NCBI GenBank assembly: GCA_015063165.1
Contig: SUSZ01000023.1
Location: forward strand, 1-37,410
Length of the DNA: 37,410 nucleotides
Reading direction: 5' to 3'
Origin: Thermoplasmata archaeon
GTDB lineage: Archaea; Thermoplasmatota; Thermoplasmata; Methanomassiliicoccales; Methanomethylophilaceae
Shown here piece after piece: positions 16,618 to 24,028 of this stretch (positions are counted from its first letter, which is position 1; every line of letters starts with the position of its first letter). The notes under the pieces were generated by a model. That model worked only from the letters and a program-made list of their open reading frames with translations, made no database searches and was not told the DNA's origin. The position numbers and the translations under genes are program-made.

Positions 16618-17409
16618 TCAGTTCTTGAAAAAGAATCCTACGGTCATGTCCAGATAGTTGGCTCCGGAGTAGCCGGGGAACTCTTTCTCGACCTTTCCCT
16701 TGAACTCCGCTGCAGATGAGCAACCGGAGGCGATCTCCTTGAGCTTCTCCAGATAGGCGATCTTGGTCTCGACATCCTTTCTGGTTTCTGGCACATAGTG
16801 GGATGACAGGAAGATCTCGGTCCCTCTGTCGAGGTAGCCCCTAAGATTGGCGATTATCGCATCGGCGTGTCCGGCCCCTGCGACAATGGAGTGACAGTCA
16901 TGACCCAGCATGTGGATGTAAACGGCTTTCGCCTCGGGGATGTAGACCTCGAAAGCATCACCGTTGGGGATTATGTCGAGATCGATTCCAGCCAATGTGA
17001 CGACGCCGGCACTGAGCTTCTCACCCGAGTTGACCTTACCGGAGTCGAATCCTTCTCCGAACACATCGGAGAAATTCTTGATGAGCTGTGCGCCCTGGCC
17101 ATCGGTGTTGAACGCTATGGCCGACTCGGTCAGATAGCTCTTGACGTCAGGGAGGAACGAGGATCCGGCAGCGTGGTAGGAGACCAGCTTCGCTTCGACT
17201 TCGATACCCTTCTCCTTGAGGTAGGATGTCATCTCCTGGATGCTGTTGTGAAATGCGGGGAGTTCGATCACCACGCCTTTTCCCTGCTTCTCCAAGAGAA
17301 TCACCTGATCGTCTATGGCATCTTTGGTCGTGTATACACGGATGTTAAGGTCCCCGCAGGGGATGGTGGTCACGGAACCGTACTTCAGAGCCTCTATGTT
17401 CTGTGTCAT
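16618..17409 (-). CDS. MBL-fold-like protein lacking the usual metal motif
   Basis: A 263-residue protein (MTQNIEALKYGSVTTIPCG). The order of elements suggests a diverged metallo-beta-lactamase fold: a strand-loop VVIELPAFHNS and VSYHAAGSS where the HxHxDH motif is expected, IIPNGDAFEVYIPEAKAVY, HADAIIANLRGYLDRGTEIF, and LSSHYVPETRKDVETKIAYL in place of the terminal PGHG. The canonical His/Asp ligands are not seen, so it may be inactive, or bind ligand or metal differently. First gene of the MBL-HxlR-macrodomain-SirTM operon. TATA TTTATAC lies near 17443-17452 and GAGGTAA is an RBS. Alternatively it is a novel stress-linked hydrolase. Fold call is by pattern only. Confidence 0.6.
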   Translation of the reverse strand: MTQNIEALKYGSVTTIPCGDLNIRVYTTKDAIDDQVILLEKQGKGVVIELPAFHNSIQEMTSYLKEKGIEVEAKLVSYHAAGSSFLPDVKSYLTESAIAFNTDGQGAQLIKNFSDVFGEGFDSGKVNSGEKLSAGVVTLAGIDLDIIPNGDAFEVYIPEAKAVYIHMLGHDCHSIVAGAGHADAIIANLRGYLDRGTEIFLSSHYVPETRKDVETKIAYLEKLKEIASGCSSAAEFKGKVEKEFPGYSGANYLDMTVGFFFKN

Positions 17410-17442
17410 TTGAGTTACCTCTGGAATCCTATAATCCTCAGA

Positions 17443-17512
17443 AGTATAAATGTCAAAAAGAAACTAATAGGTAATGAAGTAACTTGCAGGTACCTTGATT
17501 ACCTGGAGGTAA
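17443..17512 (-). promoter_or_regulatory. promoter and repeated HxlR-type operator of the ADP-ribosylation operon
   Basis: The minus-strand TATA box is at 17443-17452, about 35 bases before ATG 17409. Upstream are AGGTAA (17469-17474), AAGT-A-ACTT (17478-17486), the palindrome AGGTACCT (17488-17495) and the perfect 6-2-6 palindrome TTACCT-GG-AGGTAA (17499-17512). Repeated GGTA/TACC units are like the dyads bound by winged-helix dimers. Their place upstream of the TATA would suit an activator, or repression with several bound dimers. Confidence 0.65.
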
Positions 17513-17559
17513 CCAAAGGTCGATTCTATTCAATTGATAGTATAAAAGAACCGGAGTGA

Positions 17560-17848
17560 TCCCCCGGCTGGTGTTTGGAATCACTTCAGACCGACGACCC
17601 TTCCGTCGTCCGTGAGGTCCATCTGGACCAGGAGGTGGACACCTCGTTCGCCTTCGACCTCTACAAGTCGTATCTGTACCATAAGGCGCTGGGCAGGTAC
17701 CGACGAGGGCGCCCCCGCGCATCCTTCAGCCTGCTCCGGCATTCCAGGGCGGGCCATAAATCCGTTCCGTAACCGCCATCTCCCATCGCCCGGACCGATC
17801 CGCTGGTCTCACACATCCGTCACACGGCATGGGGCAGGTCGGGGATCT
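17560..17848. other. stretch with no convincing gene
   Basis: Both strands have short open text. The minus strand from about 17666 reads MVQIRLVEVEGERGVHLLVQ and LTDDGRVVGLK to TGA at about 17568, which could be a gene-end remnant. The plus strand reads LQTDDPSVVREVHLDQEVD. Neither has a recognisable family or a clear start signal. GC-rich, no RNA-like structure seen. Confidence 0.3.
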
Positions 17849-18595
17849 TCACCAACGCTTTCGCACGTCTATCGGGAAATGCTTCCTCAGCGATACCCCC
17901 TCAGCCGTGATCTCGAAGTTGGCCTGCCATATCTCCACGCCCCTCTCCTTGGCGCGTTCCACCGCGTCCTTGACCTCCTCGTAGTGGGTGCTGTGCGTTA
18001 TGACCCTGAATCCGGGGTTGTCATAGATGAAATCCACGAGGAGCACTGCCTTCTGATGGCTTTCCAGGCTGCCGGCCAACTCGGTTATGTGCCTGACGAA
18101 CCGATCCGTGGAGGAGAACGGGGCGACCTTCTTAGTCCTCACCCATCCCGGTATGTCCAGCTGGATGTCCTGGAGGGGCGTCTTAACCTCGACGTAGGTG
18201 TCCCCCACGAGGAAGTCCAGCTTGGAGCCCCCGAGAAGCACCTCCCTGCGGACCTCCCCCTTCCCGACCATGTCCTCGAAGCCTCCGCCACGGAGATAGT
18301 GCTCCACGTAGCGATTGGCCGCGTTCTGGTTGATGCCGATCCATCTTTTTGGATCGTCCTCCGGGCGGTCAAGGGACACGGCCTCGACCGTATGCCTAGT
18401 CTTCCTCCCCGGGTCGCAGCTCGGCGACAGCAGACAGGGCCTCCCCGCAAGATCTATATTCCCTATCCTCCCCGTCGTGGGGCAGTGGCAGAGGACGGTC
18501 TCGCCGCCGATGGCGACGGCCATCGTAAACTGGCTTCTCCTTTTCTCTATGACGCCCTCCGAACATGGATGGTCGAACTTGATCATATCCGTCAT
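17849..18595 (-). CDS. sfsA: SfsA family DNA/RNA nuclease-like protein
   Basis: A 248-residue protein. It begins with the OB-like part (IEKRRSQFTMAVAIGGETVL, CHCPTTGRIGN), then the nuclease-like core GGSKLDFLVGDTYVEVKTP with the D...E-x-K triad of the PD-(D/E)XK fold. The conserved region KAVLLVDFIYDNPGF and the C-terminal GVEIWQANFEI also fit SfsA. The Escherichia coli name comes from sugar fermentation stimulation; the true role is unclear, with nucleic-acid binding or cleavage likely. The ATG overlaps the stop of the cupin gene by 4 bases. Length is close to the family norm of about 230-240. Stop TGA. Confidence 0.88.
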   Translation of the reverse strand: MTDMIKFDHPCSEGVIEKRRSQFTMAVAIGGETVLCHCPTTGRIGNIDLAGRPCLLSPSCDPGRKTRHTVEAVSLDRPEDDPKRWIGINQNAANRYVEHYLRGGGFEDMVGKGEVRREVLLGGSKLDFLVGDTYVEVKTPLQDIQLDIPGWVRTKKVAPFSSTDRFVRHITELAGSLESHQKAVLLVDFIYDNPGFRVITHSTHYEEVKDAVERAKERGVEIWQANFEITAEGVSLRKHFPIDVRKRW

Positions 18596-19035
18596 CTTTC
18601 CACCAGTTCGTCGGCAGAGATTCCCTGCCGGATGCTCCGATTCTCTTCAGGATCTGTCGTATGCCGGGCGTCCCCCTCCCGCTCCACCTCGTAGACGATC
18701 ACCGTCCACAGGACGAGGTCGGTGGCGCCCGTGTTGGCGATAGAGTGCCTGCTCCCCCTGGGGCACACGTGGCACGTTCCCGGGCGGAGCGGCTCCTCCT
18801 TCCCGTCGCAGAAGGCCGTCCCGGTCCCCTCCACGACGAAGTTCACGTCGTCCCCGGTGGTCTGGAGATGCTCGCCGATGGAGGACCCCGGAGGCATGCG
18901 CGTCTGTATGATCCTGCGGCGCCCGTCAAAGAACATCCTGACGGACATCTCCCCGGCACCACCGTCCATCCCGTTCACGATCACCTCTTCCAGCGAGCCG
19001 AAATCCACCTGCGTAGTAGCACCTGGAAACCCCAT
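18592..19035 (-). CDS. cupin-domain protein
   Basis: A 147-residue single-domain cupin. The two conserved motifs are visible: IGEHLQTTGDDVNFVVEGTG (motif 1, with a His and acidic residue) and GTCHVCPRGSRHSIANTG (motif 2 with His). These would bind one divalent metal. The reaction is unknown; single cupins of this size bind sugars or small acids, or act as isomerases or regulators. It leads a two-gene unit with sfsA (4-base overlap). A TATA-like CAAATAGCC lies about 20 bases upstream. Stop TGA. Confidence 0.85.
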   Translation of the reverse strand: MGFPGATTQVDFGSLEEVIVNGMDGGAGEMSVRMFFDGRRRIIQTRMPPGSSIGEHLQTTGDDVNFVVEGTGTAFCDGKEEPLRPGTCHVCPRGSRHSIANTGATDLVLWTVIVYEVEREGDARHTTDPEENRSIRQGISADELVER

Positions 19036-19287
19036 GCGTTCCGGCTATTTGATTGTCGTCCCCCATGGGCCTCGGCATGAGTATAGGCCGCGCCTTCGAT
19101 TCCTCCATGGTAGGCCGGTCGGCTCTGAGGCGCATTCCATCTCTCCCCGGAGGACGTCCGTCCGACGCCCCACGGGCCGCCCGCCCTCGCCGTCCCGCCT
19201 GCGGCATCCGTTACTGATATACAGATCCGCACACAAGTGCAGTTCTGTACGAGAAGCCTTATCCCCTGAACTTCTATGCTAACGGCC

Positions 19288-19616
19288 ATGACGTTCGAGT
19301 TCCACAGGAACCATACAGGTCGCCCCGCGGGCCCAGCGACGCCGCCGTGACCGTGAGGATGCCCAGGTCGCTCAGCCACGACCTCAGCGCCCTGAGCCTG
19401 GCGTACGAGTAGCCGAAGTACTCGATCCTCCTGCGCATAATCGAGGAGTACGTCGACTCCCACCGGGACGACGTCGAGAAGGACCTGTGGCGGATGGGCC
19501 ACTACCGCTCCGAGGGATGGGGCGACGAGGACGACGGCCCCTGCGGCCGTCGGACGAAAGAGGATCGATCGGGGTGCCGGATCCTCCGGGGAACTCCTGC
19601 TTTGTCGGATGCATAG
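19288..19616 (+). pseudogene. ribbon-helix-helix-like protein, copy A (broken)
   Basis: From ATG 19288 (MTFEFHRN) a frameshift near 19315 leads into SDAAVTVRMPRSLSHDLSAL and SLAYE, then a TAG at 19410-19412, then PKYSILLRIIEEYVDSHRDD and WRMGHY; the reading ends at TAG 19614-19616. The strand-helix-helix pattern (AVTVRMP, HDLSALSLAYE, SILLRIIEEYV) resembles MetJ/Arc-type RHH DNA-binding domains. It lies just before a small acidic ORF and a GNAT remnant, and an equivalent broken copy precedes the second GNAT module at 23471. The RHH proposal is pattern-based. Confidence 0.6.
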
Positions 19617-19660
19617 GATTATGCGCTGAGCACGCACAGCATGCGACAGGAGGCTCCAAT

Positions 19661-19834
19661 ATGGCTACAGAATCTTTCTACGAGACCATGGTGATCGACA
19701 CGCCCGAGGCGGGCGCCAGGCTGGCCGAGGCCATCGAGGACCGCGAGAGGAACGGCCCGCTCGTTTTGGGCCCCACCCAGGGCGTCGACAACGACCCCGA
19801 GCTCATCAGGAAGCTGAGGGATGCCCTGCGCTGA
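19661..19834 (+). CDS. small acidic protein, putative antitoxin-like partner of GNAT (copy A)
   Basis: A 57-residue protein (MATESFYETMVIDTPEAGAR), preceded by the strong RBS AGGAGG at 19648-19653, stop TGA. Its paralogue at 23848 shares the start M-A-T-x-S-F-Y-E-x-x-V-I-D-T-P-E-A and is followed directly by an intact GNAT gene. Small proteins with this N-terminus next to acetyltransferases suggest a toxin-antitoxin or regulator pair, but this is inference. Here the partner gene downstream is truncated, leaving an orphan small protein. Family otherwise unknown. Confidence 0.65.
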   Translation: MATESFYETMVIDTPEAGARLAEAIEDRERNGPLVLGPTQGVDNDPELIRKLRDALR

Positions 19835-19930
19835 GGCCGCACGTCATCTTCAACCTGTCCTCCCTCCTCTCCGACATGGGGGAGGAGGATGTCTCCAGGC
19901 TCTTCTCCGGCTACAGGCCGGCCAGGCCCC
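19835..19930 (+). pseudogene. N-terminal stub of GNAT acetyltransferase (copy A)
   Basis: Directly after the small ORF the plus strand reads HVIFNLSSLLSDMGEEDVSR and LFSGYRPAR, which aligns with the N-terminus of the intact GNAT at 24029 (FTVISLSSLLSSYGDTV). The similarity stops after about 30 codons, so the rest of the toxin-like gene has been lost. Confidence 0.55.
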
Positions 19931-20390
19931 TTCATCGTCGCTCGTCATACCGACGAAGGCCGCCAGCGCCACGGACCGAAGCCACATGAAGGGCCCCACC
20001 CGGTGCGGCACGGCCGCTCACAGTCATGCTCAGGCCCCTGTGAGACCGAGAGACATGTACGGCGACATATCCCCTGCCGCTCCCCCTCCCATCGCTGTTC
20101 GGAATCCATCCTCAATCCCAAGGGCTTTTCGCCGAACTCTGGATAATAAGTAGCTATCCGGAGCCCTTCTTTCGATAGAACCGTGGCGTGAAAACTTCAT
20201 GCTGAGGTCTGAAGCCTTGAAAGCGCTTCTTGCAAGGATCCCGAGACGTTTCCGCCTTGTTTCCTGGCGGAGCTCAGATGCGGCATAGCGCGGAAATGCC
20301 ATCGGGCACCGTCGGCGGCGCAAAAGATCCGCCGGCCTCGGCCTCCGTCTTCTGGTTGCTTGTCGCGCCCGGCCTGGCTGTTGTCGGACG
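19931..20390. other. region without a clear gene
   Basis: GC-rich DNA between the GNAT stub and the EFR1 gene. The minus strand has ELRQETRRKRLGILARSAFK and other short open text, but no start signal or family. An A-run at 20409-20417 (T-run on the minus strand) could terminate the EFR1 transcript. Confidence 0.3.
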
Positions 20391-21266
20391 CTACCCTGAA
20401 ACCGCGGGAAAAAAAACGCCGCCGAACCTTCCTGGGCGCGGAGGCGCTCGACGAGGGGGCCGGCCTTCTGCCCGCGGATTTCGCCGTAAGGGCGGGATTT
20501 TCTGGTGTATCCTCCAGAGCATGTAATCGCGGCATGCTTTTCCGCACGATATCCCGGTATGGCGTCTGCCGCTGTCGTTCCCGCCGAAGGATATGGCTTT
20601 GCAGGGGCAGATGTTGACGCATCTCATGCACAGAGAACAGCCTTTCTCGTCCCATTCCGGTTTTGGCGAGTAGAACGATATCGCTTTTTCCGGGCACAGT
20701 TCGGAACACATCCTGCAGCTGGTGCAGCCGCTGCCGGCATGGAACCCTTCCGGCGATGCCAGTCTGCGGTAGGCTGCCCTGTCCGGTCCGTTGTCCGCAT
20801 CGGAAGCCATCGATCTCAGATCCCCGGAGGACCCGGAAAGGATAGCATCCATTATGCGGTCCGCTTCTTGGGCCGCCGAACCGGCTTCAGGGCCCGCGGC
20901 GGTCTCTCTGGAGAAGGCGAGGCTGTCAGGCATGCGCGCATCGAAAAGGCAATCGATTTTCAGCCTGGTTCCGAGGAGGCCGGCCAGATCCTCTCCTGCG
21001 CGTCCGGAATCGAAAGCGCATGTCAGAACTGCGAACGAACGTCCCGGACGTGAAACGCTCACTTTTCCGGCGAATTCTTCGACGATGAACGGCAGCCCGC
21101 GGAAGTAGACAGGCACCGCGAATCCCACCGGCTTTCCTCCCGCATCATATTCGAAGCGTCTGCGGCGCATTGCATCGGGGATGTCTACGACCGGGATTCC
21201 CATCCTTTCCGAGATGCGGTCTGCGATATCGCGCGAGTTTCCCGTCCCGGAATATACGAATAACAT
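20391..21266 (-). CDS. EFR1-type flavodoxin-ferredoxin fusion
   Basis: Starts at 21266 with the flavodoxin phosphate loop MLFVYSGTGNSRDIADRIS. Flavodoxin core continues (GKPVGFAVPVYFRGLP, SFAVLTCAFDSG). Residues about 185-235 carry two ferredoxin motifs, CTSCRMCSELCPEK and CSLCMRCVNICPCK, for two [4Fe-4S] clusters. Such proteins are common in anaerobes and methanogens and shuttle electrons between flavin and clusters. The last 55 residues (from about DYMLWRIHQK) are arginine/proline-rich and unlike the family, so a frameshift near 20560 or read-on into non-coding DNA is likely. It is the only apparently intact gene here that ends in TAG (20391-20393). It is co-directional with the upstream tetR gene and overlaps its 3' end. 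Confidence 0.8.
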   Translation of the reverse strand: MLFVYSGTGNSRDIADRISERMGIPVVDIPDAMRRRRFEYDAGGKPVGFAVPVYFRGLPFIVEEFAGKVSVSRPGRSFAVLTCAFDSGRAGEDLAGLLGTRLKIDCLFDARMPDSLAFSRETAAGPEAGSAAQEADRIMDAILSGSSGDLRSMASDADNGPDRAAYRRLASPEGFHAGSGCTSCRMCSELCPEKAISFYSPKPEWDEKGCSLCMRCVNICPCKAISFGGNDSGRRHTGISCGKACRDYMLWRIHQKIPPLRRNPRAEGRPPRRAPPRPGRFGGVFFPAVSG

Positions 21267-21879
21267 GTCGCTGCGCTCCTTTCAGCAGATGCGGGCCTAG
21301 GTAAGCGGAGATTATGCGCTCCATGACTTCGAATACGTCTCTGCGTCCGGTAAGGCATTGGTCGAAGACGCAGCCTTTCACTATGGTGCAGATGTCCGCC
21401 GTCATCTCCTCCGTGTTTCCGCTCAGCAGACCTCTGGACTTCGCGTCTTCCAGTTCATCGAGGCATCTGCACATGACGGTCCCTTTTTCGTATTCGTATC
21501 CGCTTCCCATGTAGGAAGCCAGCGATTCGTTGTCTGTGGTGTAGAAATGCTTCATGAACCCGTTCCCAAGCTCCAGATATCTGGAAACCAGCATGCGGTA
21601 CAGCTCGCATACCCTTCCCGCCACGTCGTTTTCCGGCGTTCCAAGGGAGACCGATTCGAATCCCGGATCCTTTACGAACGACATCATCAGATCGTTCCGG
21701 TCCCTGAAGAAATGGTAGAATGTGCCGGATGACAGCCCGGATTCCTCCAGGATTCTTCTGACGGTAAGCGATTCCGCCCCCTCCTCGGCTATGAGTTTCG
21801 CGGCCGAATCTATGATTTTCTGTCTGCTGTCTGCGTTGCCGTCGGTTTTTCTCGGTCTGCCCCGTCCTGCCATGGGCAT
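21145..21879 (-). CDS. TetR family regulator
   Basis: A 244-residue reading from ATG 21879 (alternative Met at 21873): MAGRGRPRKTDGNADSRQKI, HTH AESLTVRRILEESGLSSGTF then YHFFRDRNDLM. The ligand domain runs to about ISAYLGPHLLKGAQR. After that, some 40 codons (HVIRIFRDGKLARYRR) overlap the EFR1 start at 21266 and look out of frame for this family, so the true end may have been lost by a small indel. It is divergent from dsbA across a palindromic operator pair, so it likely represses both directions. Confidence 0.88.
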   Translation of the reverse strand: MPMAGRGRPRKTDGNADSRQKIIDSAAKLIAEEGAESLTVRRILEESGLSSGTFYHFFRDRNDLMMSFVKDPGFESVSLGTPENDVAGRVCELYRMLVSRYLELGNGFMKHFYTTDNESLASYMGSGYEYEKGTVMCRCLDELEDAKSRGLLSGNTEEMTADICTIVKGCVFDQCLTGRRDVFEVMERIISAYLGPHLLKGAQRHVIRIFRDGKLARYRRPHLGKDGNPGRRHPRCNAPQTLRI

Positions 21880-21882
21880 ATA

Positions 21883-21920
21883 TAGAACGTGCTCTATAAA
21901 TATTTATAGAACGTGTTCTA
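21883..21920. promoter_or_regulatory. divergent TetR operator pair around a symmetric TATA box
   Basis: O1 TAGAAC-GT-GCTCTA (21883-21896, one mismatch) and O2 TAGAAC-GT-GTTCTA (21907-21920, perfect) flank ATAAATATTTAT, which is itself symmetric and is placed 25-35 bases from both the tetR ATG (21879) and the dsbA ATG (21931). A single TetR pair could thus switch off both promoters. Confidence 0.88.
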
Positions 21921-21930
21921 TTATTCTTTC

Positions 21931-22608
21931 ATGGAAAACAAAATCGATATAACGTACTGGTCCGACTTCTCGTGCCCTTACTGCTACATCGGAGAGAAGA
22001 GGATGCGCAGGGCGCTCGAAGCCGAAGGCCTGGAAGCGGAGATTACGATGAAGGCGTTCAGGCTGGACCCGTCGGCAGGCATCCATGCAGAATCGGATAC
22101 CGCCAGCAGATTCGCGCGCAAGTACGGGCTGACTTTGGACCAGGCGGAAGCTCAGGTCGGCGCTATTTCGGAGCTCGGCAGAGCGGAGGGGCTGGATTTC
22201 AGGTACGCTTCCACCCTTTTCACGAACACCATGGACGCGCACAGGCTGGAAAAATTCGCCGCCGCACACGGGAAGGGCGAGGAAACGGCCGAAGCTCTTT
22301 ACGACGCATATTTCTGCCGGAATCTGGAGCTGGCCGACAGGCAGGTCCTTCTGGACGCGGCCGAAGGGTGCGGTCTGGACCGCGGCGAAGCCGCCAGGAT
22401 GCTGGACTCCGACGAATATGTGGAAGATGTCCTGGAAGACGAGAGGGAAGCCCGTTCGGCCGGAATATTCGCGGTCCCCGTATTTTTCATAGGCGGAACC
22501 GTCCAGCTGTCCGGCGCAGCGCCTTTGGCGTCCATGCGCATGGCTCTGGCGAGGTCGGCGGAATCAGGCAGCGGCGGAATGTGCGGGCCGGAAGGATGCA
22601 GATTATGA
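21931..22608 (+). CDS. DsbA/FrnE-family thiol oxidoreductase
   Basis: A 225-residue thioredoxin-fold protein (MENKIDITYWSDFSCPYCYI). The active-site motif Cys15-Pro-Tyr-Cys18 and the conserved VPVFFIGGTVQLSGA near the end, with its cis-Pro, match the FrnE/2-hydroxychromene-2-carboxylate isomerase branch of DsbA. The middle is the helical insertion (TLFTNTMDAHRLEKFAAAHG). No signal peptide, so cytoplasmic. The tail adds two cysteines (GMCGPEGCRL). ATG 21931 is preferred to an upstream in-frame start, being about 27 bases from the TATA. It overlaps the next gene by 4 bases (ATGA). Likely role: disulfide or thiol-stress chemistry. Confidence 0.9.
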   Translation: MENKIDITYWSDFSCPYCYIGEKRMRRALEAEGLEAEITMKAFRLDPSAGIHAESDTASRFARKYGLTLDQAEAQVGAISELGRAEGLDFRYASTLFTNTMDAHRLEKFAAAHGKGEETAEALYDAYFCRNLELADRQVLLDAAEGCGLDRGEAARMLDSDEYVEDVLEDEREARSAGIFAVPVFFIGGTVQLSGAAPLASMRMALARSAESGSGGMCGPEGCRL

Positions 22609-23333
22609 GAAGCGTCAGCCGCATCAGAGTCCGCGGGGTGTTCGCCACGAACTGCTATATCATCGCGGACGAGGACTCTGGGAGATGCATGGCAGTCGAC
22701 CCGGGTTTCGAGGGCGCCCGCATCGCAGAATCCATACGTTCGAAGGGGCTGGAATGCGATTGCATCGCCCTCACCCACGGACATTTCGATCATATATGCG
22801 GCGTCGCAGAAGTCAGGGGAAGCTTCGGATGCCCGGTCCTGGCGTTCCGCGGATCGGAGTATCTGGCCGATGCCCGGCTGAATCTGTCCGCGGATTTCGG
22901 GATGAAAGCCGAGGTGCGCGACCCGGTATGGATAGACGAAGGACCGCTTCCCGGGAATTGGGGCATGATCGAAGCCATCCATACGCCGGGCCATACCCCG
23001 GATTCGACGGTGTTCTACGACCGGGAAGGAGGGTTCGCGCTTGTCGGGGACACGATATTCAAAGGCTCGGTAGGCAATTGGAGTTATCCGGGCGGAAACC
23101 GCGGCGATCTCATGCGCAGCATCGGGAGAATCCTTTCCTTGCCGGAGGACACCGTTCTGCTTCCGGGCCATTCGGAGCCCACTACAGTCGGAGCGGAAGC
23201 CAGGAGGCTGCGCAGATTCTTCCGAGGCCGGCCGTGCGCGCATATATCTATCGGCTGGCAGGTTTCCGACCATGATATTTCCGCCGAAAGCGCTTGTCTA
23301 TCCGATGCCTGTGGGCATAGCTGCAGCATATAA
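22605..23333 (+). CDS. metallo-beta-lactamase fold hydrolase (glyoxalase II-like)
   Basis: About 242 residues from ATG 22605 (MRSVSRIRVRGVFATNCYII). The metal motif is THGHFDHICG (HxHxDH), followed by AIHTPGHTPDSTVF, ALVGDTIFKGSVG and LLPGHSEPTTVG, giving the full set of ligands for two metal ions. It is like hydroxyacylglutathione hydrolases or persulfide dioxygenases. It is coupled to the dsbA-like gene by a 4-base overlap. The last 25 residues (from SIGWQVSDHD, with several Cys) run to TAA at 23331-23333, right where the duplicated module begins, so the C-terminus may have been altered by that junction. Pairing with a thiol oxidoreductase hints at thiol-ester or electrophile detoxification (inference). 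Confidence 0.87.
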   Translation: MRSVSRIRVRGVFATNCYIIADEDSGRCMAVDPGFEGARIAESIRSKGLECDCIALTHGHFDHICGVAEVRGSFGCPVLAFRGSEYLADARLNLSADFGMKAEVRDPVWIDEGPLPGNWGMIEAIHTPGHTPDSTVFYDREGGFALVGDTIFKGSVGNWSYPGGNRGDLMRSIGRILSLPEDTVLLPGHSEPTTVGAEARRLRRFFRGRPCAHISIGWQVSDHDISAESACLSDACGHSCSI

Positions 23334-23470
23334 CGGGGACGGCAGGGCCGATGCCCCGGCCGCCCACCCTCATCGTCCTTTCTGCGGCGTCCGTTACAGA
23401 TGTGCAGATCCGCACACGGGTACGGTTCTGTACGAGAAGCCTTATCTTCAGAACACCTACGCTTCAGGCC

Positions 23471-23827
23471 ATGACGTTCGAGTTCCACAGGAACCGTTAC
23501 AGGTCGCGCTGCGGCCCCAGCGACGCCGCCGTGACGGTGAGGATGCCCAAGCCCCTCAGCCACGACCTCACCGCCCTGACGCAGGCGTAAGAGGAGCCGA
23601 AGTGCTCGATTTTCCTGCGCATAGTCGAGGAGTACGTCTACTCCCACCGGGACGACGTCGAGAAGGGGCTGTGGCGGATGAGCCACTACGACCCTGAAGG
23701 ATGGGACGACGAGCCTGCCGATGGCATCATCGATCGCCGGACGAACGAGGATCGAGGAACGGTCAGGACATTCCGGCGATGCCGTCCCGTCCCGGATGCA
23801 TACCATTATACGCACATTCCGCCATAG
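23471..23827 (+). pseudogene. ribbon-helix-helix-like protein, copy B (broken)
   Basis: From ATG 23471 (MTFEFHRNRYRSRCGPSDAA) the frame is better kept than in copy A: VTVRMPKPLSHDLTALTQA, then TAA at 23588-23590, then EEPKCSIFLRIVEEYVYSHR and WRMSHYDPEGWDD, to TAG at 23825-23827. The upstream 110 bases are also similar between the copies. The TAA alone interrupts the RHH-like domain. It lies 20 bases upstream of the small acidic ORF. Confidence 0.6.
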
Positions 23828-23847
23828 CCATCTTCGGAGACACGAAC

Positions 23848-24024
23848 ATGGCAACGAAATCTTTCTACGAGGACCTCGTGATAGACACCCCCGAGGCCGC
23901 CGCCAGGTTCGCCGCGGTTTTCGAGGAGAACAGGCCCTACGAGATCAGGGGCCCCGTCATGAAGGAGTCCGACGCCTCCCTGCTCCGCGGCCTCGCCGAG
24001 GAGCTCGGGTACAAAGAGATGTGA
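23848..24024 (+). CDS. small acidic protein, putative antitoxin-like partner of GNAT (copy B)
   Basis: A 58-residue protein (MATKSFYEDLVIDTPEAAAR, then VFEENRPYEIRGPVMKESDA and LRGLAEELGYKEM), stop TGA, 4 bases before the GNAT start, so the two are co-translated. Strong resemblance to the ORF at 19661 over the first 20 residues and weaker after that. An acidic small protein immediately ahead of a GNAT enzyme suggests a neutralising partner, but no family is recognised with certainty. Confidence 0.7.
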   Translation: MATKSFYEDLVIDTPEAAARFAAVFEENRPYEIRGPVMKESDASLLRGLAEELGYKEM

Positions 24025-24028
24025 GGGC

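Noticed and set aside
21640-21690. GATTCGAATCCCGG, like a tRNA T-arm
   Set aside because: It is inside the tetR coding sequence and no tRNA cloverleaf can be formed.
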